In this document: one piece after another, positions 1 through 7,761 of the stretch
Numbering within the stretch: the first letter of the stretch is position 1
Layout of the letters: each line of letters starts with the position of its first letter
DNA from: an uncultured Clostridia bacterium
GTDB lineage: Bacteria; Bacillota; Clostridia; TANB77; CAG-508
Length of the DNA: 64,000 nucleotides
Direction: 5' to 3'
Assembly: GCA_947632605.1 (NCBI GenBank)
Contig: CANRPX010000006.1
Span: forward strand, 1-64,000
Translations under genes and position numbers: made by a program
The notes under the pieces: model-generated
Database searches by the model: none
The model's input: the letters and a program-made list of their open reading frames with translations, nothing else
Told to the model about the DNA's origin: nothing

Positions 1-209
1 CAACATTGTATCATAAGTTTTAATTATGTGTCTTTTTATTTTCTTAAAAACGGTAATTTAATTTTACCATTTATATTAAATTTTTTAAATTTATAAAACC
101 TTTTAAAGTAATTTAATTAAATATTTATTAATTTTATAGAATATATATAACTTTGCAAGTATATAATTTAATATCTAAAAATTATTTAAATATTAAGGAG
201 GTTCTGTTT

Positions 210-1446
210 ATAAAAAAGCAGAGTTTTAAGAATATGAAAAGAAAAATTATTTTTTTAACTTTTTTTATAATGATTTTTATCATTTTTGAAGTATCTTCTT
301 TTGCATACTTTATTCCTACTTGGTCTGAAACAGACACTACTACTGAAGTTAATGCAGATAGTACTACTGAAGACTTTTTAAATATTGAATCACAAAGTGC
401 AATTTTAATTGAACAAACAACTCGGAAAAATACTTTATGAAAAAAATTCACACGAAAAATTAAGACCTGCTAGTGTAACTAAAATAATGTCTATACTTTT
501 AATTATGGAAGCTTTAGATAGAGGAGATATTACTTTAGATACTCAAATACCTTGCAGTGAAAAAGCTTCTTCTATGGGAGGTTCTCAAATTTGGTTGGAT
601 AGTACAGAAACTTTAACAGTAGATGAAATGCTAAAAGCTATTTGTGTTGTTAGCGCAAATGATTGTACTGTTGCTATGGCAGAATATTTAGCTGGAAGTG
701 AAGAATTATTTGTTCAAAAAATGAATGAACGTGCAAAAGAGCTTGGTATGAATGATACTACTTTTAAAAACTGCCATGGAATTGATGAAGATGGTCATGT
801 AACTTCTAGTTATGATATCAGTTTAATGTCAAGAGAACTTTTAGAAAATCATCCCAAAATTAAAGATTATACAACAATTTGGATGGATTCTTTAAGAGAT
901 GGAAAATCCGAACTTGTAAATACAAATAAACTTATAAGGACTTATGAAGGTGCAACTGGTTTAAAAACTGGATCTACAAGTTTAGCATTATATAATTTAT
1001 CTGCTAGTGCCACAAGAAACGATCTATCATTAATTGCTGTTGTATTAAGAGCTCCTACTCCCAAAATCCGTTTTGCAGAAGCAAAATTACTTTTAGATTA
1101 TGGATTTAATACATATAACTTTAAAAAAATTGCAACTAAAGGTGATGTATTTCAAAATATTAATGTAGATAAAGCAGTAGAAAGTAATCTTAATCTCGTA
1201 TTTGAAAATGATAGTGGTGTATTAATTAAGAAAAGTGATTCATCTGAAATAAAAGAAGAATTAATATTAAATGAAAATATTGAAGCACCTATAAATAAAA
1301 ATGATGTTTTAGGAAAAATTAATTATTACATAGATAATGAACTTATTTCTTCTGTAAATCTAATAGCAGAAACACAAGTTCAAAAAATAAGTGTATTAAA
1401 CTTATTTCAAAAATTAGTAACTTCTTGGTTTACTCTTTTTAGATAA
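210..1446 (+). CDS. D-alanyl-D-alanine carboxypeptidase (DacF/PBP5 type), needs a +1 frameshift at CGG
   Basis: Serine DD-carboxypeptidase that trims peptidoglycan pentapeptides outside the membrane. The first frame holds a signal peptide (about residues 10-35) and a short linker, ending in TGA at 438. The catalytic domain is in the +1 frame: SxxK (ASVTK), SxN (SAN) and KTG (LKTGST), followed by the PBP5-type C-terminal region and an aromatic, probably membrane-associated tail. Skipping the C of CGG at 423-425 joins the frames as IEQTTGKILYEKN, the sequence expected for this family, giving about 411 aa. Without the shift no active enzyme is made. The start is uncertain: a strong AAGGAGG (195-201) lies 8 nt before ATA (210), whereas the first in-frame ATG (234) is 32 nt away and TTG (153) has no ribosome site. 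The stand-alone TTG at 409 of the second ORF would give a product without a signal peptide. A plain pseudogene remains possible. Confidence 0.8.
420..426 (+). other. candidate programmed +1 frameshift site (ACT CGG A) in the DD-carboxypeptidase
   Basis: Frame 0 reads ACT CGG AAA AAT ACT TTA TGA. Skipping C423 gives ACT GGA AAA ATA CTT TAT and restores the family sequence. CGG is otherwise unused as a sense codon in this window. See the other two sites at 8870-8876 and 51893-51899. Confidence 0.75.
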
Positions 1447-1452
1447 AAAAAT

Positions 1453-1514
1453 ATCATCCAAATTTAAAATAAACTTTTAAAAATCTTTTAAGTTTATTTT
1501 AGATTTTGGATGAT
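1453..1514 (+). terminator. long hairpin downstream of the DD-carboxypeptidase
   Basis: A near-perfect inverted repeat of about 24 bp (1453-1476 with 1490-1514, one bulge), followed by TTTTT on the plus strand. It is a likely terminator of the carboxypeptidase gene. Confidence 0.75.
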
Positions 1515-1526
1515 GTTTTTAAATTA

Positions 1527-1580
1527 AAAACTAGGATTTAAAATACTTTCATTTAAAAAAGCATTTTAAATCCTAGTTTT
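1527..1580. terminator. bidirectional terminator between dacF-like gene and rpmE
   Basis: Perfect 18-bp inverted repeat (1527-1544 with 1563-1580) with A/T-rich ends on both sides. It lies between convergent genes and probably terminates rpmE and backs up the preceding hairpin. Confidence 0.75.
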
Positions 1581-1620
1581 ATTGCGCAATAAATTTTATA
1601 TTTTAAGTTTTACTTTATTT

Positions 1621-1821
1621 TTAAGCAAGACCATATTTTTTCTTAAATTTATCTGCTCTACCGCCAGTAGTATTTTGTTTTAAGCTTCCTGTCCAATATG
1701 GATGACATTTAGAACAAACATCAACTTTCATTTCTGGTTTTGTTGAGTTAGTTTCTATTACATTTCCACAAGCACATACTATTTTTGCAGCTGTATAATT
1801 TGGTTGCATATCTTTTTTCAT
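1621..1821 (-). CDS. rpmE: 50S ribosomal protein L31 (zinc-binding form)
   Basis: Large-subunit ribosomal protein L31 of the C+ type. It carries the zinc ligands CACG and CSKCHPYWTG and the family C-terminus GGRADKFKKKYG. I chose the ATG at 1821 (66 aa) because GAGGTG sits just upstream at normal spacing. The ORF-track start (GTG at 1830) overlaps that ribosome-binding site. The Cys ligands suggest zinc-replete growth and are typical of Firmicutes L31 type A. The gene stands alone, convergent with the carboxypeptidase gene. Confidence 0.95.
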   Translation of the reverse strand: MKKDMQPNYTAAKIVCACGNVIETNSTKPEMKVDVCSKCHPYWTGSLKQNTTGGRADKFKKKYGLA

Positions 1822-1898
1822 GTAATTCACCTCTTTCTTACATTTTTAAAAACAATCTTATATATAATAACACATTATTTTTCCTATTTCAAGTATTT

Positions 1899-2264
1899 TT
1901 AAAAGGTTATTTTAAAATTATTTATATCAAATACATGATATACTTTTTTGCCACCTTCTTCATTTTCATTCTCATTAGAATTTTCTTTTTCTTCTTCATC
2001 TTGTGATTCTTCTGTTTCTACTGTATTAGATGTATTTACTTTTGTTGTTTTGCTTACTACATTTTGTTCTTTTAGTTCATTTGTACTTGTATTTGCATTT
2101 GTAGCATCATCTTCTCTTAATACATCTATAACTGTATTTCCGTCATTAGCAGTTTTTAAATTGCTTTCTAAAGAATGTCTGTTTACTAGTTTAGCCATTA
2201 TATTATATATACAAGCTATTATACATATTGCTAATAAAACTTTTTTCCACATCTTAGCTAGCAT
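1899..2264 (-). CDS. hypothetical membrane-anchored protein with acidic, low-complexity tail
   Basis: A 121-aa protein I do not recognise. Residues 7-25 form one hydrophobic helix (LLAICIIACIYNIMAKLV). The rest is hydrophilic and rich in Thr, Asn, Ser and Glu, with an EEESNENENEE-like stretch near the end. It looks like a single-pass membrane protein with a disordered extracytoplasmic tail. The start ATG at 2264 has a good GAGGAG. It is transcribed alone, divergent from rpmB. No function can be assigned. Confidence 0.6.
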   Translation of the reverse strand: MLAKMWKKVLLAICIIACIYNIMAKLVNRHSLESNLKTANDGNTVIDVLREDDATNANTSTNELKEQNVVSKTTKVNTSNTVETEESQDEEEKENSNENENEEGGKKVYHVFDINNFKITF

Positions 2265-2419
2265 AATTTTCTCCTCTCTTGGTACAATTACATATTATAT
2301 TATACTACATTTTCATAAGAATTACAATCATTATATTATATTTTAGTTAAAAGTCAATATTAATTTTAAAATTTATGTAAACTTTTTGAAGTTAAATCAT
2401 ATATTTTTTTAAAATTTAC

Positions 2420-2448
2420 TTGTTTTTTTTATAAATTTGTGTTAGACT
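2420..2448 (+). promoter_or_regulatory. putative sigma-A-type promoter of rpmB
   Basis: TTGTTT (-35), a 17-nt spacer, then TAGACT (-10), about 44 nt upstream of the rpmB start. The -10 match is partial. Confidence 0.4.
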
Positions 2449-2491
2449 ATTAAATAGTCAGTTTATTAATTTAAATGGAGGTGCTTAAGAT

Positions 2492-2692
2492 ATGGCAAAA
2501 TGTGCATTTTGTGGAAAAGAAACTAGCTTTGGAAAACAACTTAGCGTAACTCGTTCTCATATTAGTAAAAGAACAACTAGAACAGTAAGACCAAACTTAA
2601 GAAATGTTAAAGCCGTTATAAATGGTGAAGTTAAAAGAGTTTCAGTATGTTCTAAATGTTTACGTTCTGGAAAAGTTCAAAGAGCTGTTTAA
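2492..2692 (+). CDS. rpmB: 50S ribosomal protein L28 (zinc-binding form)
   Basis: A 66-aa ribosomal protein L28. It begins MAKCAFCGKETSFG and has a second CxxC near the C-terminus (CSKCLRSGKV), so it is the four-cysteine zinc form. The SKRTTRTVRPNL segment is family-typical. GGAGGTG lies upstream of ATG 2492. It is monocistronic, with a clear terminator just after the stop codon. Confidence 0.96.
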   Translation: MAKCAFCGKETSFGKQLSVTRSHISKRTTRTVRPNLRNVKAVINGEVKRVSVCSKCLRSGKVQRAV

Positions 2693-2707
2693 TTTTATAA
2701 AATATAT

Positions 2708-2740
2708 AAAAAGTAGATGTTATTAAAACATCTACTTTTT
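2708..2740 (+). terminator. intrinsic terminator of rpmB
   Basis: Perfect 14-bp stem (2708-2721 with 2727-2740), 5-nt loop and a T-run, directly after rpmB. Confidence 0.85.
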
Positions 2741-2776
2741 TATTTTAACTTATAATATATTTTTTATTTAATATTT

Positions 2777-2854
2777 TTATGTAGATTTTATTCCAAAAAT
2801 AAATTTAACAAATCCTCTTAAAAACTTTGGCACTTTTTTAACAACAATTGTCAT
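2777..2854 (-). CDS. spoVM: SpoVM-like sporulation peptide
   Basis: A 25-aa ORF absent from the supplied track, preceded by TAGGAGGAG at good spacing. The peptide contains KVPKFLRGFVKFIFG, which matches the Bacillus SpoVM pattern K-x-PKFL-x-G-x-V, including the conserved proline and length (26 aa in B. subtilis). In the family, SpoVM is an amphipathic helix that recognises the positively curved forespore membrane, anchors the SpoIVA coat basement layer and inhibits FtsH. Its ribosome-binding site overlaps the stop codon of the small upstream membrane gene, so the two are probably cotranscribed. Recognition rests on sequence pattern by eye. Confidence 0.8.
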   Translation of the reverse strand: MTIVVKKVPKFLRGFVKFIFGIKST

Positions 2855-2867
2855 AATATTACTCCTC

Positions 2868-3023
2868 CTATTTACCTAGTAAATATTTAATGCCTCCTAT
2901 AAAAGCTCCTATTCCCATAATGCAAATCCAGGCAATTGGAGGAAGAAATAATACTAATAGAATTCCAATTCCAAAGCCTATTAGTATTCCAGCTATCACT
3001 TTTTTAAATCTGCAGAAAAACAT
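2868..3023 (-). CDS. small two-helix membrane protein upstream of spoVM
   Basis: A 51-aa ORF not in the track, start ATG 3023 with AAGGAGGAAG upstream. After a basic N-terminus (MFFCRFKKV) it is almost wholly hydrophobic. There are two predicted helices (about 9-29 and 30-47), glycine-rich and separated by a Pro-Pro turn (FLPPIAW). The stop TAG overlaps the ribosome-binding site of spoVM, which implies translational coupling. I do not recognise a named family. A sporulation or membrane-curvature role is only suggested by the neighbour. Confidence 0.65.
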   Translation of the reverse strand: MFFCRFKKVIAGILIGFGIGILLVLFLPPIAWICIMGIGAFIGGIKYLLGK

Positions 3024-3091
3024 TTTGGCTTCCTCCTTTTTTATATAATATTAAATTTTAAGTTGTTATGTGAGTAATATTTTAATTATTG

Positions 3092-3544
3092 TTAATCATC
3101 TTCATCATCATCTTGATCGTCATCATCATCTTCTTCATCTTCATCATCAAAATCATCATACAAACAATTTGAACAATCATCACTTGTACAGTCTTGACAA
3201 TAATCATCTTCTAATACTGCACCACCGACAAATGCTATATCTTCTAATAAATCCATTGCTTCACATTCACTAAGTATTTTATCATTTACTTTTATTGCTG
3301 AAATCTCAAAAGTTTCTATGTTGTCATCTACTCTAAATCTAATAAGCACGTTGCAAGGTTTATCATCACACATAGCCTCTCCTGTAAAGTCTACATACGC
3401 ATTTTTTTCATCTTTAGTGACATTATAATTAATATTATCAAAAAATGACTCAAATAATTCTCCTATTTTGAAACCTGGTATAGCATCAAATTCCCCATTA
3501 CATATTAAACTGATATATTTATCATCTGAAACATTTTGATTCAT
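3092..3544 (-). CDS. hypothetical protein with polyacidic tail and Cys cluster
   Basis: A 150-aa protein I do not recognise. The first 110 residues look like a compact alpha/beta domain. A cysteine-rich segment follows (DDYCQDCTSDDCSNC), which could bind metal. It ends in about 20 almost exclusively Asp/Glu residues. The start ATG 3544 has AAGGAG. It lies 68 nt upstream of the small membrane gene and spoVM on the same strand and may share their transcript. The antisense ORF at 3070-3273 (His/Leu-rich) is the shadow of the acidic tail. Confidence 0.6.
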   Translation of the reverse strand: MNQNVSDDKYISLICNGEFDAIPGFKIGELFESFFDNINYNVTKDEKNAYVDFTGEAMCDDKPCNVLIRFRVDDNIETFEISAIKVNDKILSECEAMDLLEDIAFVGGAVLEDDYCQDCTSDDCSNCLYDDFDDEDEEDDDDDQDDDEDD

Positions 3545-3575
3545 AATTTTGCTCCTTTACATTATCTTAATTTTA

Positions 3576-3615
3576 AAAACAAATTTCTGTGTATATTAAC
3601 ATAGAAATTTGTTTT
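3576..3615 (-). terminator. terminator of the CmpB-like gene
   Basis: Perfect 13-bp inverted repeat (3576-3588 with 3603-3615), downstream of the minus-strand gene ending at 3632, with a U-rich 3' side on that strand. Confidence 0.7.
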
Positions 3616-3631
3616 ATTCAAGTATATTATA

Positions 3632-4576
3632 TTATTTTTCATTTTTATCTGTTAAATTTTTTATTTGCATTCTAGGAAAGGCTTCCATTAATCTCTTTTT
3701 TAACATAGATTTTTTCTTGAAGTTTTCTTGTACTATTTTTGTTAAATCTTGTTTTAATTCAGAGTCTGCTATAATTGTTCTTATATTTGAGCTAATTTTC
3801 GCTTTTTGTGTTACTAATTTATTGTGAATCTTTTCTCTTTCCTTATTTATTTTTGCAGCTAGTTCTTTTGGAGATTCTAATATTGCATCTGAAATTTTAC
3901 TTCTAGTATATTTTGCTTTTTGTCCGAGTTGTATACTTTTAAGTTTTAGTTTTCTTCCGAATACTTTTACATCTTCTTCCGCTTTTTCAAATGCCTCTTC
4001 TGTTTTATCTTTTACCTTATTACTAATTTCTTCTGTATTATCTTGACTTGCAAATATTTCTCCTTTGAAGCTAGATATAATTGTGAATGAAACAATTCCA
4101 TCAACAACAAATACTACTGATAAAATTCCTGTAATTATATTTCTAACATTATCTGGAAAACTCATATAAATATTTTCAAAAAACGGATTTGCATAATAAA
4201 GTATTAGTGTTCCTAAAATTCCAAATGGTAAAAGTGTTTCTAAACAAATTCTTCCATTAATATTAAATCTTTGATTACTATAATCCCACCATCTTGCATG
4301 AAACAATTTTTCCATTATATAACTTGTTAAATATTCTAATGTTCCACAAATTAATATACAAAGAACAAATAAAAGTGGTAAATCATTTGAATATTTACTA
4401 AGTAAAATGGTTATTGCAACAACTCCTACTCCATATACAGGACAATATGGACCTATCAAAAATCCTCTATTGATAAATTTCTTTTCTTTAAAAATTCCAC
4501 CAAAAGATTCCATAAACCATCCTGCAAAAGAATATGTAAAAAACAATAATATATAAATCTCTATTTTTTCTAGCAT
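3632..4576 (-). CDS. putative ABC transporter permease-like membrane protein (CmpB family)
   Basis: A 314-aa member of the family annotated as putative ABC-transporter type IV / ABC_trans_CmpB. The conserved N-terminal membrane domain is visible: FAGWFMESFG, INRGFLIGPYCPVYG, EYLTSYIMEKLFHARWWDYS and NINGRICLETLLPFG, with about five helices up to residue 190. A long charged cytoplasmic tail rich in Lys/Glu helices follows and is specific to this protein. The start is the ATG at 4576 (MLEKIEIY), with AAAGGAG 9 nt upstream. The track start (4615) lies before that site. No ATPase partner is adjacent, so a transport function is not shown. Confidence 0.85.
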   Translation of the reverse strand: MLEKIEIYILLFFTYSFAGWFMESFGGIFKEKKFINRGFLIGPYCPVYGVGVVAITILLSKYSNDLPLLFVLCILICGTLEYLTSYIMEKLFHARWWDYSNQRFNINGRICLETLLPFGILGTLILYYANPFFENIYMSFPDNVRNIITGILSVVFVVDGIVSFTIISSFKGEIFASQDNTEEISNKVKDKTEEAFEKAEEDVKVFGRKLKLKSIQLGQKAKYTRSKISDAILESPKELAAKINKEREKIHNKLVTQKAKISSNIRTIIADSELKQDLTKIVQENFKKKSMLKKRLMEAFPRMQIKNLTDKNEK

Positions 4577-4634
4577 AAAAATCTCCTTTAATAATTTATA
4601 CAAAGAATATAACACATTTAGTGTTATTATACAA

Positions 4635-5327
4635 TTACTTTTTTTTCATAGATTTTAATATATTCTTTTCTTCATTTGTTATTCTATAAGATTCAATCAT
4701 CTTTTGAAGTGTTTTGTTGTATGTAAATTTATCTAAGTTATTTTCATTCTTTAAATAATTCATTAATTTATCATTATATTTTATTCCAATTTCTGCTAAA
4801 GTCCATGCAACTCCCATTTTTACATAATACCCATCATGAGATATATTATCTAAAATTTTAATAACTTCATCTATATATTTGGGAATTAAAAAATAATCTA
4901 ACATTGAAATAACTGCAAATCTAATTTCAAATTCTTTATCTGATTTTACAAAATTTAAAATGAATTTCCAATATTTTTCTAAATCTTTTTCTTCTATTTT
5001 AAGTGTTTGAACAAAAGTATCAGAAATTGCCCAACTATCTATTTTAGACACAAAATCTTTAATTAATTTTAGTTTTTCATCAATTTCTAATTTACTATAC
5101 CCTATAATTAACCCTTGGAGAATAACTTCTTCAAAATATTTAGGATTTTCATTTTTAACAAATTTTTGCCAATCCATATTTTCTTTCAAAATTTCTTTTG
5201 CTAATTTTCTTAATACAGGAATTCTTATTCCCAACATTTCTTTTTTTGTATCAGGACATAATTTAGAATTAAATTTCTTATATTCATCATCTGATAAATC
5301 TATTAATTTTTTTATTATGATATCCAT
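4635..5327 (-). CDS. AlkD-type DNA alkylation repair protein (HEAT-like)
   Basis: A 230-aa all-helical protein of the DNA alkylation repair (AlkC/AlkD) family. Family-typical segments are GIRIPVLRKLAKEI, FEEVILQGLIIGY, SWAISDTF, FEIRFAVISMLDYF and YYVKMGVAWTLAEI. AlkD proteins are DNA glycosylases that excise N3- and N7-alkylpurines. Many Firmicute homologues are annotated by fold only. The gene is monocistronic, with AAAGGAG before ATG 5327, and divergent from the class A PBP gene. Confidence 0.88.
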   Translation of the reverse strand: MDIIIKKLIDLSDDEYKKFNSKLCPDTKKEMLGIRIPVLRKLAKEILKENMDWQKFVKNENPKYFEEVILQGLIIGYSKLEIDEKLKLIKDFVSKIDSWAISDTFVQTLKIEEKDLEKYWKFILNFVKSDKEFEIRFAVISMLDYFLIPKYIDEVIKILDNISHDGYYVKMGVAWTLAEIGIKYNDKLMNYLKNENNLDKFTYNKTLQKMIESYRITNEEKNILKSMKKK

Positions 5328-5505
5328 TTTTCTCCTTTTATAACAGCTATTCTAAAATTTATTTTAATATATATTTTTTAAAAACTTCTGTTTGGATGAT
5401 ATCACACATTTTCCTTATAAGTCAACTTTAAAATATAAAAACTTTCCTTTACTTTTTAAGTAATATTTGATATGCTTTTTATATTAAAGAAAGGTTGATG
5501 AAATT

Positions 5506-7701
5506 TTGAATAGAATTAAAAAGAGCAATAATAAAGATACAGATAATTCTAAAAAGAAATTTGATTTTAGAAAATTAAAAATTATTCTTATATTACTTTT
5601 TATATTAATAATTTTTCTAGCTATAAGAACTGGTATATCTATTTCACGTTGGCAAAATTTAGCTCAAGATATGATTGCTAATACTCCTTCAAAAGTATTA
5701 GATACTTCTGGAGAAGTAATTGCCGAACTTGGAAATAATAAAAATATAAAAAATATTTCTATTTCTGAAATGCCAGATAATCTTAAAAACGCATATATCT
5801 CTATTGAAGATCAACGTTTTTATAAACATTCTGGTGTAGATTTTCCAAGAACTGCAGCTGCAATTTTTACTTATATAAGAAATTTAGGATCTTCTTCTTT
5901 TGGTGGTAGTAGCATTACACAACAATTAGTAAAAAATCTTACAGGAGACAATTCTTCAAAAGTTACTAGAAAAATTACAGAATGGATTAGAGCTTTTGCT
6001 ATTGAAGGTGTTCTTTCAAAAGATGAAATTCTAGAAGCATATCTTAATATTATATATGTTGGTCCTAATATTTATGGTGTAGAGCTTGGATCTACATATT
6101 ATTTTAATAAATCTGCTAAGGATCTTTCTTTAGAAGAATGTGCATTCTTAGCAGGAATTAACAATTCTCCTAATTCTTATAATCCTTTTGGAGAAACTGA
6201 TAATACAGAAAAAATTAATGTTAGAACTAAAGCTGTACTTGATAAAATGTATGAATTAAAATATATTTCAGAATTGGAATACAATAATGCTATTTCAAAA
6301 TTAAATGAAGGATTAAATTTTAAAAATGGCAAAATTGAAAATAAAACTAATGATGCAATATATTCATATCACACAGATGCATTAATTACAGAAATTACTG
6401 ATGAAATAGCTAAAAAGAAAAAAATTTCAACAGATTTTGCCACGAATTATATAAATATGGCTGGTCTTAATATTTATAGTACTCAAGATAGCAGTATTCA
6501 AAGTGAAATAGAAAAAGAACTTTCTAAACCTAAATACTCTCTAAAATCAGAAAATGATCCTTCTGTTACTTCACAAGCTGCTATGGTTATTATGGATCAC
6601 AAAACAGGACAAGTTGTTGGATGTGTTGGTGGTATTGGTAAAAAAGATACATCTAGAGGTTTTAATAGAGCTATTCAAGCATTACGACAAACTGGTTCAG
6701 CTGGAAAACCAGTTGCAGTTCTTGCTCCTGCCTTAGAAGAAAAAATTATTACTGCTGCTAGTATATATGTTGATGAACCTACTACTTTTAATGATGGAAC
6801 ACCTGAAGGTTATTCTCCTACCGATTATAATAATTATAGAGGTTCTATTACTGTAAGAGAAGCTGTTGAATCTTCACAAAACATTCCATTTGTAAAAATA
6901 ATGGAAGAACTTACTCCTAAAACTTCTATCAAATATATGAGAAAAATGGGAATATCAACACTTACAAAAACTGATGAAAATTTGAATTTAGCATTAGGTG
7001 GTTTAGATAAAGGAATTAGTCCATTAGAACTTTGTGCTGCTTATGCTTGTATAGCAAATGATGGTGTTTATATAAAACCAACTTTTTATATAAAAGTAGA
7101 AAATTCTATTGGAAAAAAAGTAATAGAATCTAAACCGGAAAAGAAAAAAGTTATTTCTAAAGAAGTTTCTTACATAATTAAATCTTTACTTACTGAGCCA
7201 GTTACTGGTTCAAATGGAACAGCAAATTATTGTAAAATAAAAAATATTGATGTTGCTGCAAAAACTGGTACTACAAATGAAGAATATGATAGATGGCTTT
7301 GTGGATTTACACCTTATTATACTGCTGTTACTTGGTTTGGATTCGATTTAAATGAAACAATTAAATTTAATCGAAAAAATCCTTCAGGTCAAATTTGGAG
7401 TAGTGTAATGAAAACTATACACTCAAAACTAGATGAAGCACATTTCAAAGTTCCAGAAAGTTCATCTTTAGAAACAGCAGAAATTTGTTTATCAACAGGA
7501 TTACTTTCAAATACAGGATGTCCTGATACTCATACAGAATTTTTCTTAAAAGGTACTGCTCCTACTACATATTGTATAGATCATTCTGGAACTCGTAAAA
7601 ATGTAAATCCTTCTGTAACAAATACTGTTACTTCTGAAGAGCCAGATAATATAGATACAGAAATAGATTCTTCAAATATAGATAATACTTTTGAACAATA
7701 A
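5506..7701 (+). CDS. class A penicillin-binding protein (bifunctional transglycosylase/transpeptidase)
   Basis: A 731-aa PBP1A-type enzyme that polymerises and cross-links peptidoglycan. It has a basic cytoplasmic N-terminus and one TM segment (about 24-46). The GT51 glycosyltransferase domain shows SIEDQRFYKHSGVDF and GGSSITQQLVKN. The transpeptidase domain shows the active-site SAGK, SQN and KTGTT. The C-terminus is short, Ser/Thr/Asp-rich and acidic. The start codon is TTG 5506: an upstream ATG (5498) runs straight into TGA, and AGAAAGG is correctly placed for the TTG. The gene is monocistronic, ending in a perfect terminator. Confidence 0.95.
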   Translation: MNRIKKSNNKDTDNSKKKFDFRKLKIILILLFILIIFLAIRTGISISRWQNLAQDMIANTPSKVLDTSGEVIAELGNNKNIKNISISEMPDNLKNAYISIEDQRFYKHSGVDFPRTAAAIFTYIRNLGSSSFGGSSITQQLVKNLTGDNSSKVTRKITEWIRAFAIEGVLSKDEILEAYLNIIYVGPNIYGVELGSTYYFNKSAKDLSLEECAFLAGINNSPNSYNPFGETDNTEKINVRTKAVLDKMYELKYISELEYNNAISKLNEGLNFKNGKIENKTNDAIYSYHTDALITEITDEIAKKKKISTDFATNYINMAGLNIYSTQDSSIQSEIEKELSKPKYSLKSENDPSVTSQAAMVIMDHKTGQVVGCVGGIGKKDTSRGFNRAIQALRQTGSAGKPVAVLAPALEEKIITAASIYVDEPTTFNDGTPEGYSPTDYNNYRGSITVREAVESSQNIPFVKIMEELTPKTSIKYMRKMGISTLTKTDENLNLALGGLDKGISPLELCAAYACIANDGVYIKPTFYIKVENSIGKKVIESKPEKKKVISKEVSYIIKSLLTEPVTGSNGTANYCKIKNIDVAAKTGTTNEEYDRWLCGFTPYYTAVTWFGFDLNETIKFNRKNPSGQIWSSVMKTIHSKLDEAHFKVPESSSLETAEICLSTGLLSNTGCPDTHTEFFLKGTAPTTYCIDHSGTRKNVNPSVTNTVTSEEPDNIDTEIDSSNIDNTFEQ

Positions 7702-7740
7702 AATAACAATCCACGGGCAAAACTCGTGGATTGTTATTTT
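7700..7740 (+). terminator. terminator between the PBP gene and the Cys-rich gene
   Basis: Perfect 16-bp stem (7700-7715 with 7725-7740), loop GGCAAAACT-like, then TTATT. It lies between convergent genes and is probably bidirectional. Confidence 0.85.
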
Positions 7741-7761
7741 ATTAAAAGTAATTTATTTTTT

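Noticed and set aside
1-152. Possible gene or RNA at the left edge
   Set aside because: A/T-rich sequence with no convincing ORF, hairpin or RNA motif; it is probably the upstream region of the carboxypeptidase gene.
1948-2346. 132-aa plus-strand ORF rich in Ser/Phe
   Set aside because: Antisense to the acidic low-complexity protein at 1899-2264, whose own start has a clear ribosome-binding site.
3070-3273. His/Leu-rich plus-strand ORF
   Set aside because: Antisense shadow of the polyacidic tail of the gene at 3092-3544 (GAT/GAA repeats read backwards); no ribosome-binding site.
3923-3928. A fourth CTCGGA hexamer, in the CmpB-like gene
   Set aside because: Here the frame is CAA CTC GGA CAA (Gln-Leu-Gly-Gln), so CGG is not in frame, and the ORF is intact. 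It is a useful control: the hexamer alone does not cause frame disruption.
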